Below are positions 36,301 through 47,702 of a stretch of DNA of 64,000 nucleotides, piece by piece. Below the pieces are notes generated by a model. The model saw nothing but the letters and a program-made list of their open reading frames with translations, made no database searches and was not told the DNA's origin. The translations under genes and the position numbers were made by a program. The DNA comes from Hemerocallis citrina (lineage: Eukaryota > Streptophyta > Magnoliopsida > Asparagales > Asphodelaceae), in the NCBI GenBank assembly GCA_017893485.1, contig CM030362.1, positions 178,994,166-179,058,165 on the forward strand, written 5' to 3'. The first letter of the stretch is position 1; every line of letters starts with the position of its first letter.

Positions 36301-37404
36301 ATGGCTCCCAAACGATCAAAAAGATCTCATGAGGGTTCTTCCTCTACACAGGAGTACACTCAATACCTTTTGAGCCCTGATCTCCTTGATCGTTGGTATT
36401 TATTTTGTACCATTCAAATCTTCCCTGGAAGATTTGTAAACTTTAATGATCTAGATCCTTTTAATCTCACTCCACTTTTTCAAAATTCTAGTCTTTATGA
36501 TATCCTTTCATTATCTAATCAACCCAATTACTACCCCCAACTCATTTATTTGTTTTATACAAATATGAGGATTGTGAACAGACCTAATGGGGACGTACTA
36601 ATCCGATCATCGGTGAAGAATGTTAGAATGCAACTCACACCGACTAGGATTAATGAAATTTTGGGTTTCGATGATGTCGGATCACCTCTTGATGACATTG
36701 TATTAGATAACCCCTCTATTTTGTCTAGAATTCTTTTACCACATTCTCGACTACCCATGACAAGCAAAAATCTACAACCAATTGCTAAGCTAGTTGGTAG
36801 AATATTAGCATATAACATCCTTCCTAAAAAGGGAAGTTATGACCAATATTCTCTTGAACTACAAAAAGCTATATATGCAATTTTTGGTAGAATAGCTGTT
36901 AATTGGGGTCATGTCCTCTTTTCGAAACTCAATCAAGATCATACTCACTTTTTACCTTTTGGAGGACTTCTGACTAGAATCTTTTTCGCATATAAAATTG
37001 ATCTTGAGTCTGAGACACATGTTGTCTCTAAATATGAGTGTTTCGATCGTGCTAGTCTGGCACGTATGAAACTTCTTGATGCACCTCCTCAATCACCACC
37101 TCGATCTCCTCCAATGTCCCAAGCACCTTTAGGTTCTTCTGCTAGACCTTCTGCCTCGTCTAGTTCATCTCTTCCCACAGCCAACTATGATGATCCACGT
37201 ACCATGTATGAATGTGTCAACTACCTTATGAAACATTCACAGACTGTGGATACACATATTCACGCCCTTGATTCCAGACTTGATTCCTTTGATTCCCAAC
37301 TCCACCACATTGATTCCAAGATTGACAACCTCACCAATCTCTTCACCTCTCAATTTCATCCTCCTTCTCATGATGACGATGAAGACTCGGATGAAGAAGA
37401 TTGA
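36301..37404 (+). CDS. Copia F third ORF (367 aa), plant-transposon-type protein
   Basis: An intact ORF downstream of pol in the same orientation, in the position where SIRE-type copia elements carry an envelope-like ORF. The N-terminus is basic (KRSKRSHEG). Residues ~15-240 contain an FYTNMRIV...VRMQLTPTRINEILGFDD-like segment that resembles, from memory, the 'putative plant transposon protein' domain (Pfam Transposase_32) found in many plant retroelements. A Pro/Ser linker (260-295) leads to a heptad-like segment (about 300-350: HIHALDSRLDSF and HHIDSKIDNL) and an acidic tail (DDDEDSDEED). I see no signal peptide or transmembrane segment, which argues against a fusogen-like protein. Function unknown. 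Conservation of an open frame in a very young element suggests it is used. Confidence 0.82.
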   Translation: MAPKRSKRSHEGSSSTQEYTQYLLSPDLLDRWYLFCTIQIFPGRFVNFNDLDPFNLTPLFQNSSLYDILSLSNQPNYYPQLIYLFYTNMRIVNRPNGDVLIRSSVKNVRMQLTPTRINEILGFDDVGSPLDDIVLDNPSILSRILLPHSRLPMTSKNLQPIAKLVGRILAYNILPKKGSYDQYSLELQKAIYAIFGRIAVNWGHVLFSKLNQDHTHFLPFGGLLTRIFFAYKIDLESETHVVSKYECFDRASLARMKLLDAPPQSPPRSPPMSQAPLGSSARPSASSSSSLPTANYDDPRTMYECVNYLMKHSQTVDTHIHALDSRLDSFDSQLHHIDSKIDNLTNLFTSQFHPPSHDDDEDSDEED

Positions 37405-37943
37405 AGATTTTTATTATTTTTATATGTACTCTTTAATGGACTTATTTCTGTATGCAACTTTCTATTAGTCTCTTTTCTATGAACAAGATGGTTATTATGT
37501 GCTTTTTGATGATTACAAAGGGGGAGAGATCTCTGAGTTATGTTTATGCTTGCTTATATTATCTGTGTTTTGTGATTTTATCATTATTATCTGTGTGTTT
37601 ATGCTTGCTTATATTATCTGTGTTTTGTGATTTTATCATTATTATCTGTGTTATTTTTGGCTGTTGAATGTTTTTTATCTGTGTTATTTTTGGCTGTTGA
37701 AAATCTCTGGTCAGTCGACTGCTCAGTCGACTGTTCCTAATGCTACTGTAACTTCTGCTACTGTATATATTTTTTTATATAACTGTCTGATCAGTCGCCT
37801 GCCAGTTGACACAGTCGACTGATGCTTGTTTTAAGAAAATGCATTCTGTGTTTTTAATAGGGGGAGCATATCCTTACTGTGCCTATATACATATTATCTG
37901 TTAATATTAGCTATTGTGTTGTCATCATCAAAAAGGGGGAGAA
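37405..37943 (+). other. Copia F 3' region with tandem duplication and polypurine tracts
   Basis: A ~65-bp unit containing TATGCTTGCTTATATTATC is duplicated at about 37540-37655. GTCGAC sites occur at 37714/37726 and 37794(GTCGCC)/37814. Three purine runs with GGGGGA occur: AAAGGGGGAGAG (about 37516), TAGGGGGAGC (about 37859) and AAAAAGGGGGAGAA (37930-37943). The last one adjoins the 3' LTR and is the likely plus-strand primer. Confidence 0.85.
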
Positions 37944-39381
37944 TGTTGATTCTTGATTTTGATGATCACAACACAGTGCCACATGTGTTTATATCATACA
38001 GCTAACAATGCAGTGTTCATATCAAAAGACAATTCTAGCTGAACAAATGCACAAGCTCTCAAGGATACAGCTCAAGACAAGGATCAAGACTTTACTCAAA
38101 GCAAGGATCAAAAACTCAATTCAACTCAAGACTCAAGCTTAAATGTGTTATATTGTTGTGTCTTGTAAACATTGTAATGTACTTTCCTGTTGAGTCTTTA
38201 GTCTGATGTAAAGCCTTGTCAACACACACACACACACTTAACAATTTCATACTGTGTGTCTCTAAAAAACCCCTCAAAATAAGTCAAAACAGTTTGAAGA
38301 ATTTTAGCTTTTAAGTACCAGTCGACTTAAGCCTATGCCAGTCGACTGATAAGTACGAAACTGTTTAAAATTATTCAAACTCTGATCAGTCGACTCATAT
38401 GGCAACCCAGTCGACTGATCGAGAGCTTTTTGACCGTTTTCTGATTTTCAAAAACGAACTTTTTCAAATTCAAACGGTTTGATCCGTTGGTTGACAGTTA
38501 TGTAACTGCTTTCCAACGTTCAGAAGTACAAAACTCTTTATATAGAGTTTCTTCTCAAACAGAAACTCTCACTTGATTCACTTGACTACTTGATTTCTTA
38601 AAAAAAAAAACACCCGAGCACTCTTGAGAAAAATTTAAGTGATTTTCTGTGAAGAACAAAGCTTTCAAGTTCACATACTTTGGTTCTCTACACTCAGTCC
38701 AGTATAGCATTGAATTCGCTTTGGACTGAGTATAGAAGTCAACCTATTGTTTTAGCCACGTGCATCAACACATACAACAACAAGGCTATAGGTTGATTGT
38801 AAAATTCCTCTTGTACTCTTGCTCTCGGTTGGAGAGTGTTTTTGACTCTTGGTTGTAGAGTCGGTGTCTTTTCACTCTTGGTTGAAGAGTGGGTCTGCTT
38901 TCTCTGGTTGAGAGAAAGGACTACGGGTTAGACAAGGTTGTTGTCTTGAACGCCGTAGGGTATTCTTGTATTTATTTTTCAAGAATAGTGGAAATCTCAA
39001 GTGGGTTGCTTGGGGACTGGATGTAGGTCGGGAGGACCGAACCAGGATATATCTTGTGTACTCTGTGATTGGTTGTCTTGTGATTGCATTTACTTTTGAT
39101 CAATTATACTCTGCAAAACTAGTCTGACCAGTCGACTCAGCTTCGTATCAGTCGACTGATCAGTCTCGTATTAGTTATTCTCTTTGTCTCATCAGTCGCC
39201 TGTATTATCTATCAGTCGACTGTTTCGAGAGGTTAAATTTATTTTGATTTTGGCTATATCAGTCGACTGGTTCCCCACTGAGTCGACTGTGCCGAGAGAA
39301 ATTTCTTATTCCGCAATTTATTATTATAAACACTATTCACCCCCCCTCTAGTGTTTGTTGCTTAGCCTACAGGATCCTACA
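37944..39381 (+). repeat. 3' LTR of copia F
   Basis: Near-identical copy of 29351-30789. Differences seen: T/C at AAGCCTATG(T/C)C, T/C at AAAATT(T/C)CTC, and an A-run of 11 instead of 12. Confidence 0.97.
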
Positions 39382-39386
39382 CGAAT

Positions 39387-41111
39387 GTCTTCCAATACTT
39401 CCAACTACCTTCTCTGCCGAAGATTAAGATCCTTCTGTTGATAAATGTACTTCAGGCTCTTGTGGTCAGTGTACATATTGACCTTCTCACCATAAACATA
39501 GTGCCTCCACTTCTTCAAGGCAAAGATAATAGCTGCTAGCTCCAAATCATGCGTCGGATAATTCTTCTCATGCGGACGCAGTTGCCTCGAACCGTAAGCA
39601 ATAACCTTACCTTCTTGCATCAAGACACAATCCAAACCTCTGAGAGATGCATCACTGAAGATATCATAATCCTTCCCAGCTTGTGGCAAAGCTAAGATAG
39701 GTGCAGTAGTCAACCTCTCCTTTAACTCAAGGAAACTCGCCTCACACTTATCAGTCCATGAAAATGTCACATTCTTCCGGGTCAAACCTGTCAAAGGAAG
39801 TGCCATTTGAGAATAACCCTGGATGAATCTCCTGTAGTAACCAGCCAAACCCAAGAAACTTCTGACTTCCTTCACAGACGTCGACCTGGGCCAATCCTTT
39901 TCTGCTTCAACCTTCTGAGGATCAGTGGCCACTCCCTCCTTAGAAAGGATATGACCAAGGAAAGCTACCTCAAACTTCCAAAACTCACACTTTAACAACT
40001 TGGCATACAAGCTATGCTCCTGCAATTTCTGTAATACCGCTGTCAAGTGCATAGAATGCTCCTCCTCCGACTTTGAATACACCAAAATATCGTCGATGAA
40101 AACCACCACGAAGGAGTCAATAAATGGCCTCAAAACCCGATTCATCATATCCATGAACACAGCTGGCGCATTCGTCAAACCGAATGGCATCACCAAAAAC
40201 TCATAGAGCCCATGACGAGTCCTGAAAGCTGTCTTACTCACATCTTCCTCCTTGACTCGAACCTGATGATACCCTGGTCTCAAATCAATCTTCGAAAACA
40301 CTGCTGCTCCCTGAAGCCTGTCGAACAAATCATCAATCTGCGAAAGTGGATACTTGTTCTGAATAGTCACCATATTCAACTCTCGGTAGTCAATGCACAT
40401 CCTCATTGACCCATCTTTCTTCTTGACTAACAGCACTGGCGCACCCCACGGTGAGGAACTCGACCTAACAAGCCCCTTGCTCAACAGCTTCTCAATCTGC
40501 TTCTTCACTTCGTCTTGCTCTATAGGTGCCATCCTGTACGAAGCCTTAGAAATCAGAGCATTTCCCGGCTGAACATTGATGCAAAACTCCACATCTCTCT
40601 GCAACGGTAATCCTGGAAAATCTTCCAAGAACACCTTAAGAAAATCTCTGACAACCGAAATGCCTTTGACTTCATCTGGAATCGCCATTTTGGATACCAT
40701 TGCAGCCACTTTCGAAATCTTCTTCTTCCCTTGGAAAGTCACTGCAGGACCACCTGGTGCTTTCACTAATACCTCTTTCTGCTTGCATTCAATTGTGGCA
40801 ACATATATTGTCATCCAATCAATGCCCACGATCACATCCACTCCTAAGACTTGCAGCTCGATCAGATCAATGCCGAATAATCTCCCGCCAATCTCGATAT
40901 CACAGCCCTCGTAATATCGATCAGCAATCAACTCTTCACCTAACGGCGTTGCCACCGTTAAAATCTTGCCTGGAAACAACTTAGGCTCCACACCTAAGAT
41001 CTTTGCAAAGTTGGGCAACACAAAAGTATGCGAAGAACCAATATCAAATAAAACTTTTGCCTTAATTCCATTAACCAAAACAATTTCTGTTACATGAAGA
41101 ATGATACTCAA
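39387..41111 (-). pseudogene. E pol, protease-RT-RNase H part
   Basis: The reverse-strand frame from 41111 starts just before a retropepsin-like segment, [10 protein letters not shown], where the usual D-T/S-G is D-I-G. RT follows with [40 protein letters not shown] and FIDDILVYS (catalytic YXDD-type box), then [10 protein letters not shown], and RNase H with [15 protein letters not shown] and TDHKSLKYI. The frame is open for 568 codons to a TAG at 39405-39407 in place of a conserved Trp codon, then copia F interrupts at 39386/29350. No gag precedes it. Confidence 0.94.
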
Positions 41112-41395
41112 ACTCCAATTATTCTCAAAATAAAAGTTTTACTTATTACATTGATTTAAAAATAAAATCAAAACTCTTGCATACTCTAGATCATATCTTC
41201 TGAGTTACCCACATCCTTCTTGGTTAATGCAAACACTCACCCTTGGGCAAATCCTCAACTGTACCCCAAAAGTAAAACATCATGATTCAGTTCTATGTGA
41301 TACTCACTCTCTAATGTCCACACCTAGGTACTCACGCTCTAGTGTCCACACCTAGGTTATTTTTTATACCATGTTTATTATTACTATTGAAGCAT
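41112..41395 (-). other. E leader between primer site and pol
   Basis: Only 284 bp, AT-rich, with a duplicated CTCTAATGTCCACACCTAGG-like unit (about 41310-41360). A related CTCTAATGTCCAC sequence lies near the primer site of the reverse-strand element at 7518. No gag coding is visible. Confidence 0.7.
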
Positions 41396-41407
41396 GCTCT
41401 GATACCA
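41396..41407 (-). other. Primer binding site of E, tRNA-iMet
   Basis: Forward-strand GCTCTGATACCA is the complement of TGGTATCAGAGC, five bases from the LTR at 41413. Confidence 0.93.
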
Positions 41408-41412
41408 ATCTC

Positions 41413-44400
41413 TGTAGCGCCCCAAATTTCTAATATAATATCTTAGAAAATACGTGGTACAAATCCCAGCATCAACTTCAATGTAATATTAAACAAAGTC
41501 AACACCAGTAAAATTTTAAATTTTTATTTCAATAATCATTTACATAGCACAGCGGAATACAATACACCTTAAATCAAAATCTCTTTTCTTTACAACAATT
41601 CCTTTTACAATTCATAAGTCATTACATCACTTGAAATCAAGCATCCAAATCCGAGGCTTAAGAAATCACCTGTAAAATATGAGGCTAGAGATAACCCTAA
41701 CCCCCAAAACTAAAGGGGTCAACCATAAAGGTGCGAGTGATATAAACAAGCAACATAAGTAAAGCATGGATTTATCAACAACAGAACATAACAAGAGTAA
41801 ATGAATATAGGAAATCACAAACGTGAAAAACACAACAAGTAAAGCTAGACTAAGTGTCAAGTGTAGAAAACAGAAAAACCACATGCGTGAAACCAAATCA
41901 AGAAAACACAATTCTATATGCTGACTCTCTAATGCGTACTTGTCGGAGTCTATGCATCCCACTTTATATAGGTCCAGTGCAAGCTCTTAACGTCTCCACA
42001 TTATAGGGTTTAATCCCCCGCTATGCAACTAATCCTAACACGGTGACTACTACGAGATAAAGATACACTGTGAGTATTAGTCCATGTCCCGATAATTCCA
42101 GAGGTCAAACTCTATCCACAGATAATTCCGGAGACTATTTCACTCACACCTGGGAATCTTCGAGAATACCCCACACCGCAAGTAATGGCACCTTATCACA
42201 TGAATACCACATGTGCGTCGCCTCGACCTCGATAATTCCGAAGATCATTCCCACACCACAGGTAATTCCGGAGACTATTTCACTCACAACTGGATAATTC
42301 CGGGGATCATTTCACACCGCAAGCCATACTGAGGTCCATAACCCATGTTCTCGTTCATCATATCATCACTAGTGCCTATCCTTATCATTTAGGTTGTTTT
42401 ATTACTTTAAAAATCTCCTAGAGTTGGCGTACCCTACCGGACTTAACTCAATAACTGATCAACTAAAATTGCCTCAATAGGCCCAAACATAAATATCTCA
42501 ACTGCCGGTATACTAGGGTCACACACACCCTCTAGAGACTCACACCCGATATCCAAACTAAACTTCCAACATAAATTGCTCAGTTAACTCACTTGAAAAC
42601 ATATGTTCAGTAGAAGATAAAATATAGAATAGTAAGTTATAGATTAAAAACATTTAGAGGATAAATCATTTAAAAGAACATTAAAATATGTATAAATATA
42701 TCAGTATCAGTCGAATACAAAAGTCATCGGTCGACTGTTCAGAGAGAAAATCCAATGGCTTTGAGGAAATAATTCTAAGTATTATAAGTCGACTCAAAAA
42801 AGTCATCGGTCGACTGTCCAGAGAGAAAAATCTAATAATCATTAAGAAAATAATTCTAAGTATAGCAGTCGACTGTGAAGGATATAGGTCGATTGTCTAG
42901 AGAGAAAAATTACAATAACTTCGAGAAAATAATTCTAGGTGGTACCAGTCGACTGTAAAAGTCATCAGTCGACTGTCCAGAACGAGATTTCAAGAAAAAC
43001 TAGAGAACATTGTAGCTAGGTCGTGTCGGTCGACTGAGAAGTCATACCAGTCGACTGTCGACCTACAGACTGCATACTTTTGGTTGTGCACATTTCAACC
43101 GATACATAGTTTTACTTTATGAAAACGATTTCTATGAAAAGCTTATTTCTTATATGATCAAATACAACTTGTAGGACATATAATAGTCCATAAAACTAAA
43201 TCAAAACTACTTGAATTTGTAAAATAGAGATTTTGTTTATTTCTTTCGATTAAAACATGAATTGTGCATATAGTCAAATATAAAGTTTTTCTTAAAATTT
43301 CACTGATCACCGAAATAGTTTCGTATTCAGATCCAAATCATATAAATAGCAAATCTCAAAGAAAATCCCAATTTGGATTCATTTCTACAAACTCACTAAA
43401 TTATCAATTTCGATTTTTAAGACATGATCTCTTGATTCATAAATTCTTTCTCCAAATTTCTCAAAAACTGAATCGCCATTATAACTCACAACCATAATCA
43501 AATTATAACATCACCATATCATGTTTCATTCAACAAATACTCAAAAGTAATAAAAGTCTCATCTTTATTAGATGCATGCATAAAATCTACCATATTCGGT
43601 CAATCCAACATTAATCCCAAAAGAAATAGTCTACCCATGATTTCTAATAGGAAATTCATCAATCTCGAGTTACCCACATACAATTTTATTCATAAACAAA
43701 TAGGGTTTCACAAGATCCAATTTTAATTCATCCAATCCATCATATACGGATTCATACTTAAACCCTAAACATGCTTTCTAGCAAATAAAGTTCAACATCC
43801 AAGATCCATTAAAACATTCATATCATTCGCATACACATTCACAAAATAAAAGAAGACAAACAAGTCACTCACATACAACATGCACAAAGAAAATAAAACA
43901 CAACAAATCACTCACCTCGAATGAAGAAAATCTGGTAACAAAACCTTTTTTTGGCGAAATCCAAGATCCTCTCCTTCAATCTCCAAGAATAATAAAACCT
44001 TTGTGTTGTGCAGCGAAAGACGGCTGCACTCCACCTCTTTTAAATACCCAGGATAGGAGAATTAGTGTTTTTAAACACATTTGCAAAATAACCCATTGAA
44101 AATATAACTTTACATAAATAGATCCCTATAGTTGGAAACTTGATAAAATCAATTAAATTGAGATTTAAAAGCAAAATAAACTCCTTATTCTCAGTCGGCA
44201 CTATTTGAAAAGTCCAAAAAATAGTTTTGCACTTTCACCCATCAAAATGACAATTTTGTAAAAAGATTCTTCTTTTTCGTAATATTGCAAATAGATCCAA
44301 TTAATATCAGAAAAATCAAGAAAAATTATAAATAAATCCCAAATAATACATGATGATTTTTCATAAAAAATTTTTGGCTTTTGAACATCTCAAGAAGATA

Positions 44401-44514
44401 TTTGCACGTGTAAAAAGATAGATTTTTAGAAAAATATTTATTAAATCTCCCAAAATTCATTTTAATTCATTTATAAACCTTTAAAAATAATATTTAAAAA
44501 TATGGGGTACTACA
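41413..44514 (-). repeat. 5' LTR of chromovirus E
   Basis: Direct repeat of 24431-27544 with moderate divergence. GTCGAC pairs at 42710(GTCGAA)/42730, 42788/42809, 42868/42888(GTCGAT), 42948/42968 and 43029/43050 keep the 20/21-bp spacing even where one member is mutated. Confidence 0.95.
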
Positions 44515-44664
44515 GTCACGCTGCAGTTGACTGTCGTCAAGGTGGCGTTGCGGTAGAGCACACAGGGGTGACGTCGGGGTTGCTGCGTCGTGGAGGCGCT
44601 GCTGAGGTCGCAACAGCTGAGCGACGGTCTGGAGGAGGCGTTGTCAGATAGGGGGCTGACAAAG

Positions 44665-47600
44665 TGTAACCCCCATTCCCGTAAATACATATTTTCTGAA
44701 TATTTTCTGTATTTCGATTATTGATAAATTTATTTTGTGTTAAATTCGTTTTGGGATTTTTCTATTAAAATATTTTCCAATCGAAAATTATATTATTTCG
44801 AATGATGGTGTATTTTTAAACTTGTTTTATAATCTTAATTTATCGGTTAATTATATTCGGGCCCAAATTATATATATTATTATTATTGGATTATTTTACT
44901 AAAAATTGTTAAACTCGAATAATTATTTTATTGTATGATTTTATTATTTTTTAACGAATTATTTTGTTTTCATACTTGATATAATTTTCTTGACGAAGTC
45001 CGATTTATTTTCTAGCCAATTTATATTTATTTTATTACTTATTTATTCATTTGGATTTAAATTTTTTTGTTCATGGAATTCTTTGTTTTTCTTAAATGAA
45101 CTATTTTCTTGTTAATCCTATTTTTTTCTTTTATTGAATTGTGGGTATTTTTATTTAAATCCTATTGATTTTGATCTATCTCTTAATTGAAACCTAAAAC
45201 CCAATTTGATATGTTCTTGACCCAAAACTGCTATTATTGAACCCTAAACCGCTAACCCAATATCCTAATTGTACCATATAAATACAACCCTAATGTAAAC
45301 CCTAAAAATTGTACAAATTGAAACCCTATCCGTCTAATCTCTCTCCTCTCTCCTCCGTGTTTCTCTCTCCCCGAATTCCGGCCCAATCCACCGAAACCCA
45401 CCCTATTTCATTCCTGATCATCTTCTCTGGCGCCATCTCCGGCGAGCCCCCATGTCCTCCTCCTCTCCCGTCGACCCCCGACCTCCAGCATCGCCTGAGC
45501 ACCGCCAGCACACCTCCCAAACCCCTTGCACCTTCCTGCCCTCCTCTGTCCTCGACATTAACAGAGCACCTCAAATTCCGATTCCCTCCTCCCTATTTTG
45601 TCATGCCGCCGCCGTAACCCCATCGACATCGCCCCTGCTCGCCGTCATCCCCGCCGTCGAGCCAGACCCCCCTCTCCCCCACCGACGCTGCAACCCATTG
45701 CTGCTCTCTCTTTCTTGCTTTGTTGCTGCTGTCTCTTTGTTTGTTTGGGTACTCTTTTGCACGTATTGTGCGCGTGCGACTTGTGCTGATTTATGTGTTC
45801 GTTGCTTTGGAATTCTTATCCCGTTATTCTTGATATTCATTTTCACCGTATAACAGGCAAGTCACCGTCATCTTGAATTGTTAATTGTATCAAATTCAAG
45901 TCTCATTGAAACTCTTGCAAGTAGATCTCTTTGTTATCGTATTATTCTTTGTTCATCTCTTCGTTGGGTCTACTGAGGGTTTACACGAGCTAACCCCAAT
46001 ATTCTTGACATCATGTCACTTTTGACTCTAAAGTTTGGATCTTTCATGAGTGCATATAGAATTGATAATAGGGTTGTTCATATAATCATCACACAAATAA
46101 ATTATTGTAGAGACAATTGATAGGTTGTATATTGTTTGATCGATTGATGATTGATTGATGATAAATTGATGTATGAGTATGTTTTAGTTTTATTTATCAT
46201 GTTTTGACACCCTTCATATTGATTACACAATTTATTGACTAAAGAATCAATACCCATGTAGTCTAATTAATTTATTTTCAAGAAAACTACCCAAAATCTT
46301 GTATTGCTTCATGACCTGAATGTTAACTACTATTTTTGAACCAGTAAACGATCTTAAAATGAATTACTTTCTGAATGAGAACTGTAGCCTTATCTTTCTA
46401 TTTTCCTGAACATCTTGAAATTTTGAATTCCGAGTTTTGTAGCAAAAGTTATACCCATTTTACTACAGCTGTGTTTTTATTTCTAGAATTATACTTTTCA
46501 GATTTTCGTTAATTAATTGTTCCTATATAGTAGTATTGCATGAATTAACGTATGTGTGTTGCAATGCATGATCCTAGTGTCTCATTGTCATCATTCTAAT
46601 TGTCCTATTTTATGTTATCATCCTATTGATTTTATGTTATTATACTATGATTCAGCTAATGTCCCAAATTGCATATTATATTGTTGCATTGATGAAATAA
46701 TTAACAAGCCAAGGTTTAAGGGATTGACTAGAGTAGTTGATGATATGGAGACTGTACTTGGATGATTGCCCATGTTATTATTGTTATCATCATTGTGTAA
46801 GAAATTACACATAGCCCGTGTTATTATTGTTATCATTATCGTGTAAGAAATTATACATGGCCCGTGTTATATTGTTATCGTCATCATACCCAGTACATGA
46901 AGTATAGAGTCTACCACTATAGTCTAAATGAAATTGATTGTATGCATCGAACCTGTGGTATGGAATAGATGGGACACAGTAGTACGTCCATTAGATAGGT
47001 TTTAAAATGATTAATAGACATAAGGATTGACACTTCACTGACACTGCATATTGTTCATCATTGTTCCTACTGATATCAAATATTGGCTAAGTGTTACCGT
47101 TATTGATCATTGATTATTGTTATTGAGTATTGAATCATTGTTTATAGCCATTGTATCAATTACCGTGATATTGATTATTGATTATCGTGCTATGTTATTG
47201 ATTCCTATTGATCCATTGATTCATTGTTATACTATTATTCCATTGTTCCCTGCTTTCTCTGCTTGCTGTCCATGACTTTCTCTAAGGAAAATTTTTCTCC
47301 TCTTTTTAGATGAAGTATTTACAGGTGTTGATAGAGAATTGCCACCTGGAATTGGAGAACAAACATTCTGAAGACTACTGCTTTCTAATTGCTTATTGCC
47401 TTAATAAATTTAATGTATTAAGACTTGTTATTATTTTGGATTGGATTATTATTGTTTTGGGCTTATGTCTCAGATTTTATTATTGTTTCCAGATGTTGGA
47501 TTATTATTATTGTATTTGGATATTTTTATTGCTTCATTCCAAGTACTATTGTTCATGAGATTATTATTATTGCCTGTACGTTTGTTCTGTATTGATTATA

Positions 47601-47702
47601 TTGTTGAGTTAATCGAATAAACAGCTTATGGACGACGTTAGTCATTCGCTAGGCCAATGTTATTTGCTCATATTTCATATTTTTGGGAAGTGGGGCATGA
47701 CA
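44665..47702 (+). repeat. Solo LTR D (3.0 kb)
   Basis: Starts TGTAACCCCCATTCCC, ends GGGGCATGACA, and shares layout and end sequence (CAGCTTATGGA...TTTTTGGGAAG) with the LARD LTR at 4102-7307. It carries teloboxes (AAACCCTAAA, 45236-45310), TATAAATA (45277), a GC-rich leader and ACAGGCAAGTCACC (about 45854). Short frames at 45309-45853 belong to the leader. Flanks CAAAG/CGAGG match at 3 of 5, so the duplication is decayed. Three ~50-bp tandem units with TTATTGTTATCATC lie at 46768-46890. Confidence 0.85.

Larger units (their letters stand above)
29351..39381 (+). mobile_element. Ty1/copia element F, near-intact, 10.0 kb
   Basis: Bounded by LTRs of 1,439 and 1,438 bp that start TGTTGATTC and end GGATCCTACA, flanked by CGAAT (29346-29350 and 39382-39386). 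It has a tRNA-iMet primer site, gag, pol, a third ORF and a polypurine tract, all forward. It sits in the RNase H-connection region of E pol. By eye the LTRs differ by two T/C changes and one base in an A-run, so the insertion is very recent. Gene content and long gag with a coiled coil point to the SIRE/Tork side of copia (inference). Confidence 0.96.
24431..44514 (-). mobile_element. Chromovirus E (Tekay/Del-like), gag-less, reverse strand
   Basis: A Ty3/gypsy element with 3.1-kb LTRs, flanked by GTCAC (24426-24430 and 44515-44519) inside LTR C. On the reverse strand the order is LTR (41413-44514), primer site, protease-RT-RNase H, integrase with C-terminal chromodomain, polypurine tract, LTR (24431-27544). 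It is split at 29350/39382 by copia F. Only 284 bp lie between primer site and pol, so gag is absent. Its LTRs differ by clearly more than those of F, in line with F being the younger insertion. Confidence 0.93.

Noticed and set aside
45309..45853. Possible small secreted or Pro-rich protein
   Set aside because: Lies in the transcribed leader of solo LTR D, with overlapping frames on both strands.
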